Origin: Meconema thalassinum
Lineage: Eukaryota > Arthropoda > Insecta > Orthoptera > Tettigoniidae
Assembly (NCBI GenBank): GCA_946902985.2
Contig: OX336391.1
Location: 142,541,074-142,605,073 of the forward strand
Reading direction: 5' to 3'
DNA: 64,000 nt
This document shows, one piece after another, positions 1 to 10,249 of the stretch. Made by a program: the position numbers and the translations under genes. The stretch's first letter is position 1, and each line of letters starts with the position of its first letter. The notes beneath the pieces are model-generated. The model saw only the letters and a program-made list of their open reading frames with translations. It was not told the origin of the DNA and did no database searches.

Positions 1-1250
1 ATTTGGAAAACCAATACTTCACCAATCCGTGTAGGTCTATAATTAATAAAGAGTCTGTATGCTTAAAGATCCATTTTTAAGCCTTTTCAAATCAAAGCGG
101 CTTCAAGTAAACGCGGAAATGGAAAGAAATTCCGGAGCTGTAGGCGTAAATAACCTGACTAAGACGGATTATCTTGTCCATAATACAAAGCTATGTACAG
201 TACTAAACTTTGAGCGCGACTGTACTTGCACCAAAGTTCTAGGAAACATTATCGACTGAAGACATTCAAAGTGCAGCTGATATCGTTGCCGAATCATGGA
301 AGAAATGGACGACGACAATGAAGGCAACGAAATGGTGCTAAAACACACACTTTTGGAGAAACACTACCTGTTGTGAGTGACCTTCAGTAATTTGCAGCTT
401 CCAAGAATGTTCCAGAACTCTTAGAGTTAATGTAGGATGCAAAGGAGATATACAACGTTCTCTTGTAAAGAAGTCGCGACAATGCACTTTGAAAGACATG
501 TGGAAACAAAGAAATGAGCAGAGAAACTGAAATTTTTGTACGTAAGTTGGAAATACAGTGTAATAGGCCTACATGTGAATATATTTTCTTTTTTGATGTT
601 TAACATCTTTCCACTCAGTTGCTGGATATTTTTGTGGGAGTGATTTTGAAAAATGGGACGGAAGTGGATCGGAACGATCGAGGTGGCACCAGCTGGCACA
701 CTTCCGTTCGATCGATCCAGCTGGCAGTGGTAAGATCCAGCTGGCAGTGGTAAGGGAAACAATGAGCACGCGGTGTCGGAAATTGATACCATGACGTACT
801 CTCGGCCATGTGGAATGTATATGACATACTGATCGGTAAACGCTCATGCAAACTCTGGTGTCAAGTGATTGAAACAAAGGACATGGTAAATGTTCGAAGT
901 CTTCGTATCAGTATTTAAATGGTAAAATGCCTTAATATCAAACATTGTAAGTAGTCGGCATTGCCGGTATTATGTTTCTGCACAATGCCTATTCAAATAT
1001 TAACCCACATAACGGTAATGCAGTCATCAATATAATATAATCGTTGTGGTTATACGAGAATTGAGCAAGCCTTCATGAACTATTGCTGAATACATTCCCT
1101 TTAATCACAAGAGGGCCTATTCATAAGGCATTTCAAACTCAATTTCACGCAGGAATATTATCGAAACAAGCAAAATATAAATGAAACTTAATTCCGTAAT
1201 GCAGTATTATTGGAACGTGGAAATAAGTCACCATCTTGTGCACAATACTT
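1..1250. other. Unassigned AT-rich sequence
   Basis: No gene is supported; open frames here are short and show no family motif. The only structure seen is a direct duplication of a 20-bp unit at 714-733 and 734-753 that carries the palindrome CCAGCTGG. Confidence 0.6.
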
Positions 1251-1264
1251 GCGTAGTTGAAATA

Positions 1265-1330
1265 GCCGTGGGCTTAGCGCCTATGACTGTGAATCTAGAG
1301 ATCTCGGGTTCGAATCCCGGACGGGGTAGA
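1265..1330 (+). repeat. tRNA-like SINE head remnant
   Basis: A single B-box-like string GGTTCGAATCCC at 1307-1318 lies about 40 bases after an A-box-like GGCTTAGCGCC. The stretch does not close into a good cloverleaf and is followed by unrelated AT-rich DNA, so it is read as a decayed tRNA-derived SINE head, not as a tRNA gene. Confidence 0.4.
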
Positions 1331-1716
1331 TATTTGAGCTACCAGATTATCATTTTAAACGATATTTATCTCATCAATATGACTCATTTTAACAGAATCC
1401 ATATGAAATTACGTGTTGGTCTGTGAATCAAGAGGACCTTTTTTTATAAGGAATTTAAGGTTATGAGCGGTGTCGCGTCTACTAATCTAGTTGATCCATG
1501 TCGTATTCATTACTTAGGCTAGTGCTGGTGGAAGCTACAAATCATCTAATAAAATGAGTTCCGTATTATAAACTACAATATCTGTAAAACACACCCTTTT
1601 ACAATAGATTAATATTTGTGCCAATAATAGTATAAAATACCGGTGTATCAACAATTCCACGTGAGGTTTCTTCTATGTCAGATGTTACACATCATATGCG
1701 ACTACTGTAAGGCTCG

Positions 1717-3252
1717 TATTTTTAGCCTAATTTCGATTTTTGCAAAAAATGAAAGTAGACTTATGAGATCACTACAGGGCGAAAAAAATGTGTCTGTCTG
1801 TGTGTGTGTATGTGTGTGTGTGTGTGTGAGTGTGTGTGTGTACTCTGAATGTCTGTCCCCCCACTATCAATTCGAACACGGTGAGCGCAAATTGAACGAA
1901 ATTTGGTACAAAGGTAGCACTAGCAAAGGACACCCCAGTGTCATGTTTTATATCGCCGCCATCTTGACGGAAACGTAATGGCGGCCACACAAATGTTCAA
2001 AGCTTAAATCAAATTACGACTAACCTAATCATCCGATCTCTACCAAATTTTGCAACAACATACCTTTATGGGGGCAGCATCCTTTGACCAAACTAATAGG
2101 TCATCAGCCTAATAGTTTGCGGATGGCGGCCATCTTTGTGTGAAAATCGATTCCCCCTATTAATTCGAACTCGGTGAAACCGAATGGAATGAAATTTGGT
2201 ACAGAGGTAGCACTAGCAAAGGGCACCTCAGTGTCATGTTTTATATCGCCGCCATCTTGACGGAAACGTAATGGCGGCCACACAAATATTCAAAGCTTAA
2301 ATCAAATTACGATTAACCTAATCATCCGATCTCTACCAAATTTTGCATCAACATACCATTATGGAGGGAGCATCCTTTGACCAAACTAATAGGTCATTAG
2401 CATAATATTTTCCGGATGGCGGCCATCTTTGTGTGAAAATCGATTCCCCCTATTAATTCGAACACGGTGAAACCGAATGGAACGAAATTTGGTACAGAGG
2501 TAGCACTAGAAAAGGCCACTTCAGTGTCATGTTTTATATCACCGCCATCTTGACGGAAACGTAATCGCGGCCACCCAAATGTTAAAGGCTAAAATGTAAT
2601 TACGACCAACCTAATAATCTAGTCTCTACCAAATTTTGCAACAACAAATCTTTATGTGGGAAGCAAACTGCTAGATCAGCAGCCCAATAGTTTGCAGATG
2701 GTGGCCAAGTATGTGTGCAAATCGATTCCCCCTATCAATTCAAACACGGTGAAACCGAATTGAACGAAATTTGGTACAGAGGTAGCACTAGCAAAAGGCA
2801 CCTCAGTGTCATGTTTTATATCGCCGCCATCTTGACGGAAACGGAATGACGGTGGCACCCAAATGTTAAAAGCTTAAATCAAATTTCGACCATCCTAATA
2901 ATTTGATCTCTACCGGATTTTGCAACAACATGCCTTTTTGTGGAAAGCATCTTATGACTGACTACAAGGTCATCAGCCCAATAGTTTGCAAATAGCGGCC
3001 ATGTATGTGTGCAAATCCATTCCCCAGATCAATTCAAACACGGTGAAACCGAATTGAATGATTTTTTTAGAGAGGTAGCACTAGCAAAGGGCACCTCATA
3101 TTCATGTTTAATATCCCTATAGCACGTTGTATTTCAACAAGCTACTACAACCAACATTCAATGATACTCCTTGAAAAGGACAGAGAGTTATAACAATACC
3201 CATGCATTAAGGAGAAAGTAGGCTATATGTTCTTTACTGAACATCTTGTTTT
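1717..3252 (+). mobile_element. Helentron-like repeat, family I, copy 1 (five ~293-bp units)
   Basis: The 5' end carries TAGCCTAATTTC (1723-1734), then a (TG)n tract (about 1790-1841). Five tandem units follow, marked by the string TTCrAACAC at 1871, 2164, 2457, 2739 and 3033 (steps 293, 293, 282, 294). The 3' end has GAAAGTAGGCTA (3214-3225), the inverse of the 5' string, then a hairpin TGTTC-TTTACT-GAACA (3228-3243) and CTTGTT. The order of subterminal inverted repeat, microsatellite, tandem core, second inverted repeat and 3' hairpin is that described for non-autonomous Helentrons (HINE/DINE-1). No Rep/helicase coding is present. Class assignment is inference from structure. Confidence 0.6.
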
Positions 3253-3813
3253 TATTTACAAACCCACTGTATATTTTAAATTATTTCATTGTAATTATAT
3301 GCGATAGTACAGCATTTCATTGTATTGTATTTCGTCTTATTAACACTCAACTCTTTGTAAAACGAAAACCTGTGAAAACGGAAAAATAAATCCGGAACTA
3401 CTGCGTTCCGCTTTAGGCAGGCTTTACTGTATTAACTAACTGTCTAAATACATTTCTTTCATTCAAATTTAAATAGTTTGTTAACTAGTTCTTCACAGAA
3501 CGTAGGTGACCGGTTCAAATGCTAATGGAGAACACGTTACTACAGACAACTAAACTCCGTCCAAGCAATCTGCGAAGTGTCAGTGTGAAAACACGCAGTC
3601 TGCGTACATGAGTGACTCGGCTGACTTGTCCAATGAGACGCGATGCCACGGAATAATTAACGCAGGAGGGTGGCGCGACCTTGGCTTCAACCAACTCTCG
3701 CAATGGCTGGGCTGCCAAGCTCCACCCATCGCATTCCGTGGATGAGGTTATAGTTGATCCGTGGCAACAGTGCACACATCCATAGTGGCCAGCTTATGAG
3801 TGCGGGCCACAAC
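3253..3813. other. Unassigned sequence
   Basis: No gene or repeat recognised. The 3515-3775 minus-strand frame has no recognisable family motif. Confidence 0.5.
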
Positions 3814-4775
3814 TAAGAGCTATTCACAATTGGCCTGGGAACAAGAACGGGAAGCTTACCGGGGTATAAACTCACAATTGGCCCGTAAACGGGATGCCTC
3901 CCGGGGTATAAATTTCCAATTGACTCGGAAACGGGATGCTTCCCGGGGTATACATTTCCAATTAGCCCGGAAACGAGATGCTTCCCGGGGTAATACTTTC
4001 CAATTAGCCTGGAAACGGGATTTTTCCCAGGGTATAAATTCACAATTGGTCCGGGAACGGTAACTAGAAGCTTGCCGTGGTATGAATTCACAGTTGGTCC
4101 GGTAAAGGGAAGCTTGCTGGGGTATAAATTCACAATTGGCGCGCGGACGAGAACAGGAACGTGGACGGGAAGCTTGCCAGAGTATAAAATCACAATTGGC
4201 CCGGGAACGGGAAGCTTGCCAAAGTATAAATTTACAATAGACCCGGGAACGGGAACGGAAAGCTCGCCAAATATAAATTTACAATTGGTCTGGGAACAGG
4301 AACGGGAAGCTTGCCAGTATACATTCACAATTGGCCCGGGAACGGGAAGCTTGCCAGTATAAATTCGCAATTGGCCCGGGAACGGGAAGCTTGGTGGGGT
4401 ATACATTCACAATTGGCCCGGGAACGGGAAGCTTGCCGGAGTATAAATTCACATTTGGCCCGGGAACGGGAAGCTTGCTGGGGTATAAATTCACAATTGG
4501 CCCGGGAATGGGAAGCTTGCCAGTATAAATTCACAATTGGCCCGGGAACGGGAAGCTTGGTGGGGTATATATTCACAATTGGCCCGGGAACGGGAAGCTT
4601 GCCGGAGTATAAATTCACATTTTGCCCGGGAACGGGAACGGGAACGGGAACGGGAAGCTTGCTGGGGTATAAATTCACAATTGGCCCGGGAAAGAGAACG
4701 GGAATGGGAAAAAGAACGGGAAGCTTGCCGGAGTTCCGAATCACAATTGGCTCTGGAACGAGAACGAAGTTTGGT
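3814..4775 (+). repeat. Minisatellite, ~42-bp monomer with higher-order repeat
   Basis: About 21 monomers carry the core CACAATTGGCCCGGGAACGG followed by GAAGCTTGCC and a TATAAATT spacer. Monomer starts fall 40-66 bp apart between 3825 and 4743. Most monomers contain an AAGCTT and a CCCGGG site. Between about 4353 and 4690 a four-monomer block repeats with a 166-bp period (the phrase GCCAGTATAAATTC recurs at 4353 and 4519). Extra GGGAAC hexamers lengthen some units. The left edge (TAAGAGCTATTCACAATTGG) resembles the terminus of the MITE at 38516-38966. Long open frames on both strands (LAREREAC-like, KLPVPGPIVN-like) are products of the repeat and are not genes. Confidence 0.9.
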
Positions 4776-5150
4776 TTTCAAGGAATGTGTCTAGTGTCTT
4801 GCAATCCGAATTTATTGCCCCTACCGTCCTTAGCTATGGAAGAAATCATGTCCAATACTGCTTTAATCGCCCATAAAATGTTTTGGAATACTCTGTCTCA
4901 TCTTATGAAGAAGGTTGCGGTGAGTTGTTTTAGACCGAAAATAGTATAACTTATCCTAGCTCGTTAAAACAATTACGATGATCCTAACGAGTCTCAATAT
5001 TTAACGTACTGAACACACACGAATACAAAACTCAAGCCGAGCGATGGAGTATCGGAATTACAAGAAGACGACCGATATTGCGAACATTATCGTAAATATT
5101 CAGAAGATGAGATAATCCATAGCATTGTATCTGCACATGCAGCCTTCTTG
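4776..5150. other. Unassigned sequence
   Basis: Flank between the minisatellite and the SINE cluster. Nothing recognised. Confidence 0.5.
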
Positions 5151-5159
5151 CCTGTCACT

Positions 5160-5477
5160 GCAGAAGTTCGGCTTCAATTCCTGGTTCGGACGAGAAATTC
5201 ACTCTATCTTCGTGAGGCAGAACTGAGAAGAAGAGGTGGGTGTGATTCCCACCCCAACCATCCTGGAAGTGGTTTTCCGTCGTTTCCCTACTAGGCAAAT
5301 GCAGGGATCGTTCCTAACTTACAGCCACGGCTGCCTCCTTCCCAATTCTCACCGGACTTACAAATACATAATTGCAGCCATCACAATAACACAGTTTATC
5401 AGACAAAATTACACACACCCAAGTATACGGGGGGTAAATGACCACGATGCCCAAGGCCCTAAAATGAAACAACCACC
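5160..5477 (+). repeat. SINE family D copy (head partly lost)
   Basis: Contains the central module (TGGTTTTCC, then AGGCAAATGCAGGGA, then CCACGGCTGCCTCCTTCC) and the 3' module (TCACAATAACACAG, CACACACCC, AAATGACCACGATG). The tRNA-like head is degenerate. It ends in AAACAACC just before a second, shorter copy. Confidence 0.75.
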
Positions 5478-5655
5478 ATCCTGGTAGTGGAGTTCCGTGG
5501 TTTCCACACTTCTACTTCGGGCAAATGCCGGGATGATACATAAAGTAGGACTATTATATAACCGCAACCTACTCAATCCCTAGCCCCTATTACAAATAAT
5601 AGTACAGCCATCACAATAGCACAGGTTAAGAGATTTCACACATACCCAAATACGT
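5478..5655 (+). repeat. SINE family D fragment
   Basis: Starts inside the central module (TCCGTGGTTTCC, GGGCAAATGCCGGGATG) and runs into the ACACAGGTTA part of the 3' module. It abuts the preceding copy head to tail. Confidence 0.65.
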
Positions 5656-5724
5656 TGTTGTTATTTCATTTGAAGGGCTAGGATACCGTGCCCATTAAGC
5701 CCTGTGTACTTGGGTGTTACTCTA

Positions 5725-5755
5725 TGTAGTATGTAGTAGTAGTAGTAGTAGTAGT
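5725..5755. repeat. (GTA)n microsatellite
   Basis: A run of AGT triplets that may be the tail of the neighbouring minus-strand SINE. Confidence 0.8.
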
Positions 5756-5859
5756 TATTGTTTTTGTAAGGGGCGGAACTACGAGGTCATCTTCCCCTTT
5801 ACTGTATGTATAGAAGTTGTGTGATAACCTATGTTATTATGTAGTAGTGTGCGTATTTA

Positions 5860-6107
5860 TAATTTAGGGGAGGATTGGAAAGGAGGCGGTCGTGGCCTTA
5901 AGTTAGGAGCCATTCCGGCATTTGCCTGGAGTAGAAGTGGGAAACCATGGAAAACCGGTGGCAGAGGGGAGATTTGAACCCACCTCTTTGCAGTTTTGCC
6001 TCAGATTTCCAACCCTCGCGACTAGAATTACATTTCTTGGCAGAGCGGCGAATCGAACTCTGACCTCCGGGGCGATAGCCAAGAACACTAGCCGCTACAC
6101 AAGGGGG
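5860..6107 (-). repeat. SINE family D copy
   Basis: On the minus strand: tRNA-like head with GTGTAGCGGCTAGTG and a B-box-like GAGTTCGATTC, then the central module with AGGCAAATGCCGGAATGG and CCACGACCGCCTCC. The left part is degraded 3' module. Confidence 0.75.
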
Positions 6108-6109
6108 TG

Positions 6110-6716
6110 AACATACTCAAATACACGAGGCTACATGGCCACAATGTGACAAAAGCTCGTAAATGAAATAATAATTTAACGGTAGAGATGTTCGCGAACG
6201 GAAACTTGTAATCATTTAAAACTACAAGAAATTAAAAGGTCTAAGATAACTTATGGGAATATGTTATATTGGACACCCTTAGAAAGACAGAGGAGGAGAC
6301 TTTTGTCTCGTTCACTCCCTGTAACATTTTCAAAGCCAGTAGCGAGAGTCTCCTTCCTATATGATCTCTTCTTTGAAGTGAATGTCAGACAGTCAACAAG
6401 GTTGCATGCTTCAAGCATCTCAGATTTCTCAGAAGACTGTAATGATGGCCTAGTCTTCCGTTGAAAAAAGGGAATACAGTATCTTAGTTATAGCTATCCG
6501 GAAAAGAACATGAATCATGACACAAGGAAGAGGCGAGTCTACTAATCAAACACGTTTGAGCCCTCTTCTATTTCCTGTTCGAAATACAGTGCCTCAATTA
6601 AGTCTCAGGCTACCTAACTTCATTTGGACCTCAGTTATATAGCAATTGTATTCTCTTCACACCAATATACTGTGTATATAAGCATAATACAGTATTTTCT
6701 GCGAAAATATAACAAA
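6110..6716. other. Unassigned sequence
   Basis: No gene or repeat family recognised. Confidence 0.5.
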
Positions 6717-6904
6717 AGCAAGTAGTTCCGTGAAGAACTAAATAGCCTATTTTCATATGAGTCGTCCAGTTGCAAAACTCGTTTAATCCACTTGTGAATA
6801 AGAATCATGTCGTAAAATTATTTATTCAATTTTATTTTATTTTATTTTACTTTTTTTTTCGCAATGACTCACCGCCAGATTTATAGCATGTATCAGTAAC
6901 AACA

Positions 6905-7235
6905 AGCCTCCGTGGCTTAGGCGGCAGCACGCCGGCCTCTCACCACTGGGTCCGTGGTTCAAATCCCGGTCACTCCATGTGAGATCTGTGCTGGACAAAA
7001 CGGAGGCAGACAGGTTTTTCTCCGGGTTCTCCGGTTTTCCCTGTCAAGATTTCATTCCAGCAACACTCTCCACTATCATTTCATTTCATCTGTCATTCAT
7101 TTAATCATTGCCCCAGAGGAGTGCGTCAGGCCTTGGCAGCCGGCACAGTCCATATCCTCGCCGCTAGATGGGGGCTTCATTCATTCCATTCCTGACCCGG
7201 TCGGAGACTGGAAGCAGGCTGTGGATTTTCATTTC
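6905..7235 (+). repeat. SINE family A copy, complete
   Basis: The tRNA-like head has CTCCGTGGCTTAGGCGG and B-box GGTTCAAATCCC. The body is marked by CGGAGGCAGACAGG, CTCCACTATCATTTC and CCGCTAGATGGGGGC, and it ends GGATTTTCATTTC. A perfect 13-bp target duplication ATCAGTAACAACA is at 6892-6904 and 7236-7248. Confidence 0.9.
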
Positions 7236-7261
7236 ATCAGTAACAACAGCGAGTCGGGAAG

Positions 7262-7690
7262 CCCTTTATTTTGTTTTGTTTATTTTGCTTTGTTTAATTT
7301 TTATTTCGTTTTATTTTGTTTTGAAATGTTTTGTTTAACCTTTTGTTTTGTTTTTGTTTTGTTTTATTTTATATTTTTAGATTTTGTTTTCTAAATTTTA
7401 TTTTGTTTTGTTTTATTTTGATTTTGTTTTGTTTATTTTGTTTTATTTTGATTTTCCAGAAAACAAACACAAAACCAAAAACAAAAAACACGAAGCAAAA
7501 AGCAAAATTCAAAAACAAATGCAAAAGCAGAAAACAAAAGCAAGAAACACAAAGCAAAAATCAAAATTTAAAAAAAGCAAAAGCAGAAAACAAACAAAAA
7601 ACCAAGAAAGAAAAGAAAAAAGAAAAATTCAAAAGCAGAAGCACAAAGCAAACACAGGACCAAAAACCAAAAACACAAAGCAAAAAGTAG
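7262..7690. repeat. Low-complexity palindrome (TTTTG)n / (CAAAA)n
   Basis: 7262-7455 is almost pure TTTTG/TTTTA repeats and 7456-7690 is the complementary-type AAAAC/AAGCA repeat, so the two halves can pair. Phe-rich and Lys-rich frames here are repeat artefacts. Confidence 0.85.
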
Positions 7691-8833
7691 AAAACAACAA
7701 AGATAAAAGATACGTGAGGCAAAGTCCAGAGAAACGTTTCTCATGAAAATGGTTCTTATTCACAAGTGGATTGAACGAGTTTTGCAACTGGACGACTCAT
7801 ATATCCTACTGGTCCTACTTAGGACATAAGAAATGAAAACGAGATTTTAAAAACATGTACACCACCATTTTTAAGTTATCATTAAATTGCATTACATTAG
7901 ACATCAGTATATTAAGGCTTGTATGAAGATATACCGTGCCAGGTGTCACAGTGCTCGGATGAAATGTCACGAGAAAAATACATTTTAATATTTACATTTT
8001 GTGTCGCCGTCATGTTGGTTTTATGCTCACCAGGTTATTGAACGATCCATAGGTGAACTTATGTTAATAGCCTTTATCCAAATACAACATTTCAGTTTGA
8101 TTGCTGTAATAGATTCGTATTGTATATATTGAAAACCGTCTAAATATTTCGGATGGGTGCCATGTTGTATTCATATATATGTAGGCCATAGAGTTATGCA
8201 CCATTGGATGAATATTATTGCTAAGGTTCATTGTTCAAACTTACACTTCCATCGCATGATTACGACACAATAAATAAAAACTTAATTTTAAATTTTTGCA
8301 CAGCCGCCATCTTGAGGTTAGATATCAGTGCATTACAATTTGTATAAACATTTTTCTGTGCCAAGTTCCACTGCGCTCGGGTGGTTAAGTTGCGAGAAAA
8401 GTCCACTTAAATATTTCAACTTCGCTTGGCCGCCATGTTCGTTTTGTACTTAATAGGTTTATGAAAGTCACACAAATGTACTTTTAGTAGTACATTTTAT
8501 CATCATAAAAAGGTAAGGGAGATATCTGTTCCTGTTGCGGAGATATAGAATGCCAGTGAAATATTTCACGCGGCCACCATGTTGGATTGGTGAGGCGTAT
8601 TACAATTTGAATAGCACGGTCGAGGTCGGAAGTGATAGTAGTATGCACTTACCGAGTTTCATTGCAATCGCTTCAACCGTTGATATGTTATTGGGAGGGG
8701 GGGGACATACACAGACACGCACACACACATACACACACACGGACAAAAGATGATCTCAAAAGCCTATTTTTTTTTCATAAATGAAAATATGCTAATAATA
8801 ATATAATATTCAATTTAATGATATAACAGCGTT

Positions 8834-9303
8834 ATTGGGCTGTCCACATACTACGTAATAACATTTTGGTTGATTTTATCCCCCCCCCCCCTCCCTCCCC
8901 CTGTATTAATTAATAATCAAAGCAATACCTATCATTTCTTATTTTATCACGATTTATTCGTATAAATAAATGAAACAAGAAACACAATGTCAGAGCTCAA
9001 GTACATCAATTACTGTAAAAAATATAACGCTGCAGTTTCCTGAGCTGCTTCGGGGGCAAAAAAAAAAGCACAAGAAATGTACTACTTTATTTCTCATCAA
9101 AATGTTTTTGAACCTCTTTATGGTCTGAATAGAAGTATTCTTTGGCTTCACTCGCACATTCCGTCAGTGCGACAGAAAAGCCGCATAGAGCGTAAAATGA
9201 GTTGATTTTTGTTATTTGTTAAGTGATTACGTAATAATTTCATTTACCCCCCCCCCCCCCCCCCCTTCCCTGACGTTATCAACGTAATGTGTGGACGGCC
9301 CCT
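8834..9303. mobile_element. MITE with poly-C subterminal tracts
   Basis: Ends are inverted: GGGCTGTCCACATACTACG on the left and, read on the minus strand, GGGGCCGTCCACACATTACG on the right. Subterminal C runs lie at 8881-8892 and 9246-9265. No transposase is present and the target duplication is not resolved. Confidence 0.65.
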
Positions 9304-10000
9304 ATCTTGTTGGAAAGCATTTTTTAGTGTTCCTAGACGCAGGTGGTGACTTAGGTTAGTTGTTGATTTAAAACAAACAAAGACATCGGTATGCTTGGTA
9401 TGGCAAAGACATGTCTCCACTTTAAGAAACAAAGGAGCAAAGTAGGCAGTATAATAGCTCGTGAGCTAAGATGACCGTTTCAGCGCTCTAAAGGGCATTC
9501 TCTCTCATTCAAGCAAATACTGTATCTCTATAAGACTCTTGAGAACTAGGCTCAAGGTAGTACTAGTAGGCTATATTGTACTGCATTTACCTACAGAACA
9601 ATGCTGCTTCGAACGTCACGTTTTCAAGTTTCGACAGGCATTCCTTCACAGAGCACACCCAGAAAAGCGGTAACAGCCTGGTGAGTTTGTTATTACTTTA
9701 GGGCTGCAAATGAGATGGATGTGAGCATAATCTTAACATCAGTGTTATGGATTTAACGTTCATAATTGTTTCGGTTTTCAAGACGCCCACTCTATATATA
9801 AGGGACGCTTGATATTGTTTTTGGTTTATTAAGGTTCAGAACAATAATTCCCAAGTCCCACCACACTCCGCCTTCATTTCAGGGAGTGAGCCACGACAGG
9901 AGCCGATTAAAAGTAGCAAATTCCTTTTTTTTTAATAATTACTTCTAAAGCATATTTAAGAAGTAATCGCTACAAGCAATTCCATTAATCGTAATTTGTT
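9304..10000. other. Unassigned sequence
   Basis: No gene or recognised repeat. Confidence 0.5.
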
Positions 10001-10007
10001 ACTTCCC

Positions 10008-10244
10008 TTACCTACCTATGACAACCCATGGTACTTGAGGTGCCTCTACCTTGTTCGTGAAGCCAACAAATCGTGAAGTACCTCCTGGTCCGACAGAGAA
10101 AAACATGAAAACGTTTCTGAAAGTGTTCTGGTCATTGAGCATTAGAGTTATGTCGAGGAAGGTGACAGTTGCATTCCAAGTGCTGGGGTACAGGACCTCT
10201 CCAGTCTTTCGGGTAATTCCCACCCGTAAAGCCACCTGAAGCAT
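10008..10244 (-). CDS. Candidate coding exon, unknown product
   Basis: A minus-strand frame of 78 codons lies in a stretch free of recognised repeats. Its composition is protein-like, with segments such as GEVLYPSTWNATVTFLDI and FRNVFMFFSVGPGG and an N-glycosylation-like NAT. An acceptor-like TTCAG occurs just after the first codons (about 10237) and donor-like AAG|GTAGAG near 10049 or ATAG|GTAGGT near 10013, so an internal exon of about 60 residues is possible. I do not recognise the family. It could equally be a decayed exon or a chance frame, and no neighbouring exon is visible. Confidence 0.3.
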   Translation of the reverse strand: MLQVALRVGITRKTGEVLYPSTWNATVTFLDITLMLNDQNTFRNVFMFFSVGPGGTSRFVGFTNKVEAPQVPWVVIGR

Positions 10245-10249
10245 AACCT

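Larger units (their letters stand above)
6759..7798. mobile_element. 1,040-bp MITE-like insertion with ~48-bp TIRs
   Basis: Termini 6759-6807 and 7750-7798 are inverted repeats starting GAGTCGTCCAGTTGCAAAAC, with two mismatches over about 48 bp. Flanks read ATAT (6755-6758) and ATATAT (7799-7804), while the uninterrupted relative at 20090-20100 has a single ATATAT. This gives a target duplication of ATAT or a shorter TA/TAT. No transposase is encoded. It carries SINE A (6905-7235) and a low-complexity palindrome. Confidence 0.8.
6717..8800 (-). mobile_element. Helentron-like repeat, family II, copy A (interrupted)
   Basis: Read on the minus strand it starts near TAGCATATTTTC (8794-8783) with a (GT)n tract (8753-8710). 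It continues through tandem half-units carrying ATGGCGGC-like motifs (CAT positions on the plus strand 8578, 8434, 8308, 8161, 8011). It ends with the hairpin TAGTTC-TTCACG-GAACTA (6740-6723) and ACTTG. A 1,040-bp inverted-repeat element (6759-7798) sits in it. The structure matches copies at 18.5 and 53.8 kb. Confidence 0.65.

Noticed and set aside
1772..1990. Thr/His-rich frame
   Set aside because: Reverse reading of the (TG)n tract in the Helentron-like repeat.
3814..4775. CRISPR-like array
   Set aside because: Units are contiguous tandem repeats without unique spacers, and the context is eukaryotic.
3800..4949. Long open frames on both strands through the minisatellite
   Set aside because: They follow the 42-bp monomer (14 codons) in several frames at once, so openness is a property of the repeat, not of coding.
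6954..7394. 146-codon frame near 7 kb
   Set aside because: It is a read-through of SINE family A; the same reading recurs in the copies at 13.2 and 47.8 kb as part of the repeat.
7331..7746. Phe/Leu-rich and Lys/Gln-rich frames
   Set aside because: Products of (TTTTG)n and (CAAAA)n low-complexity DNA.
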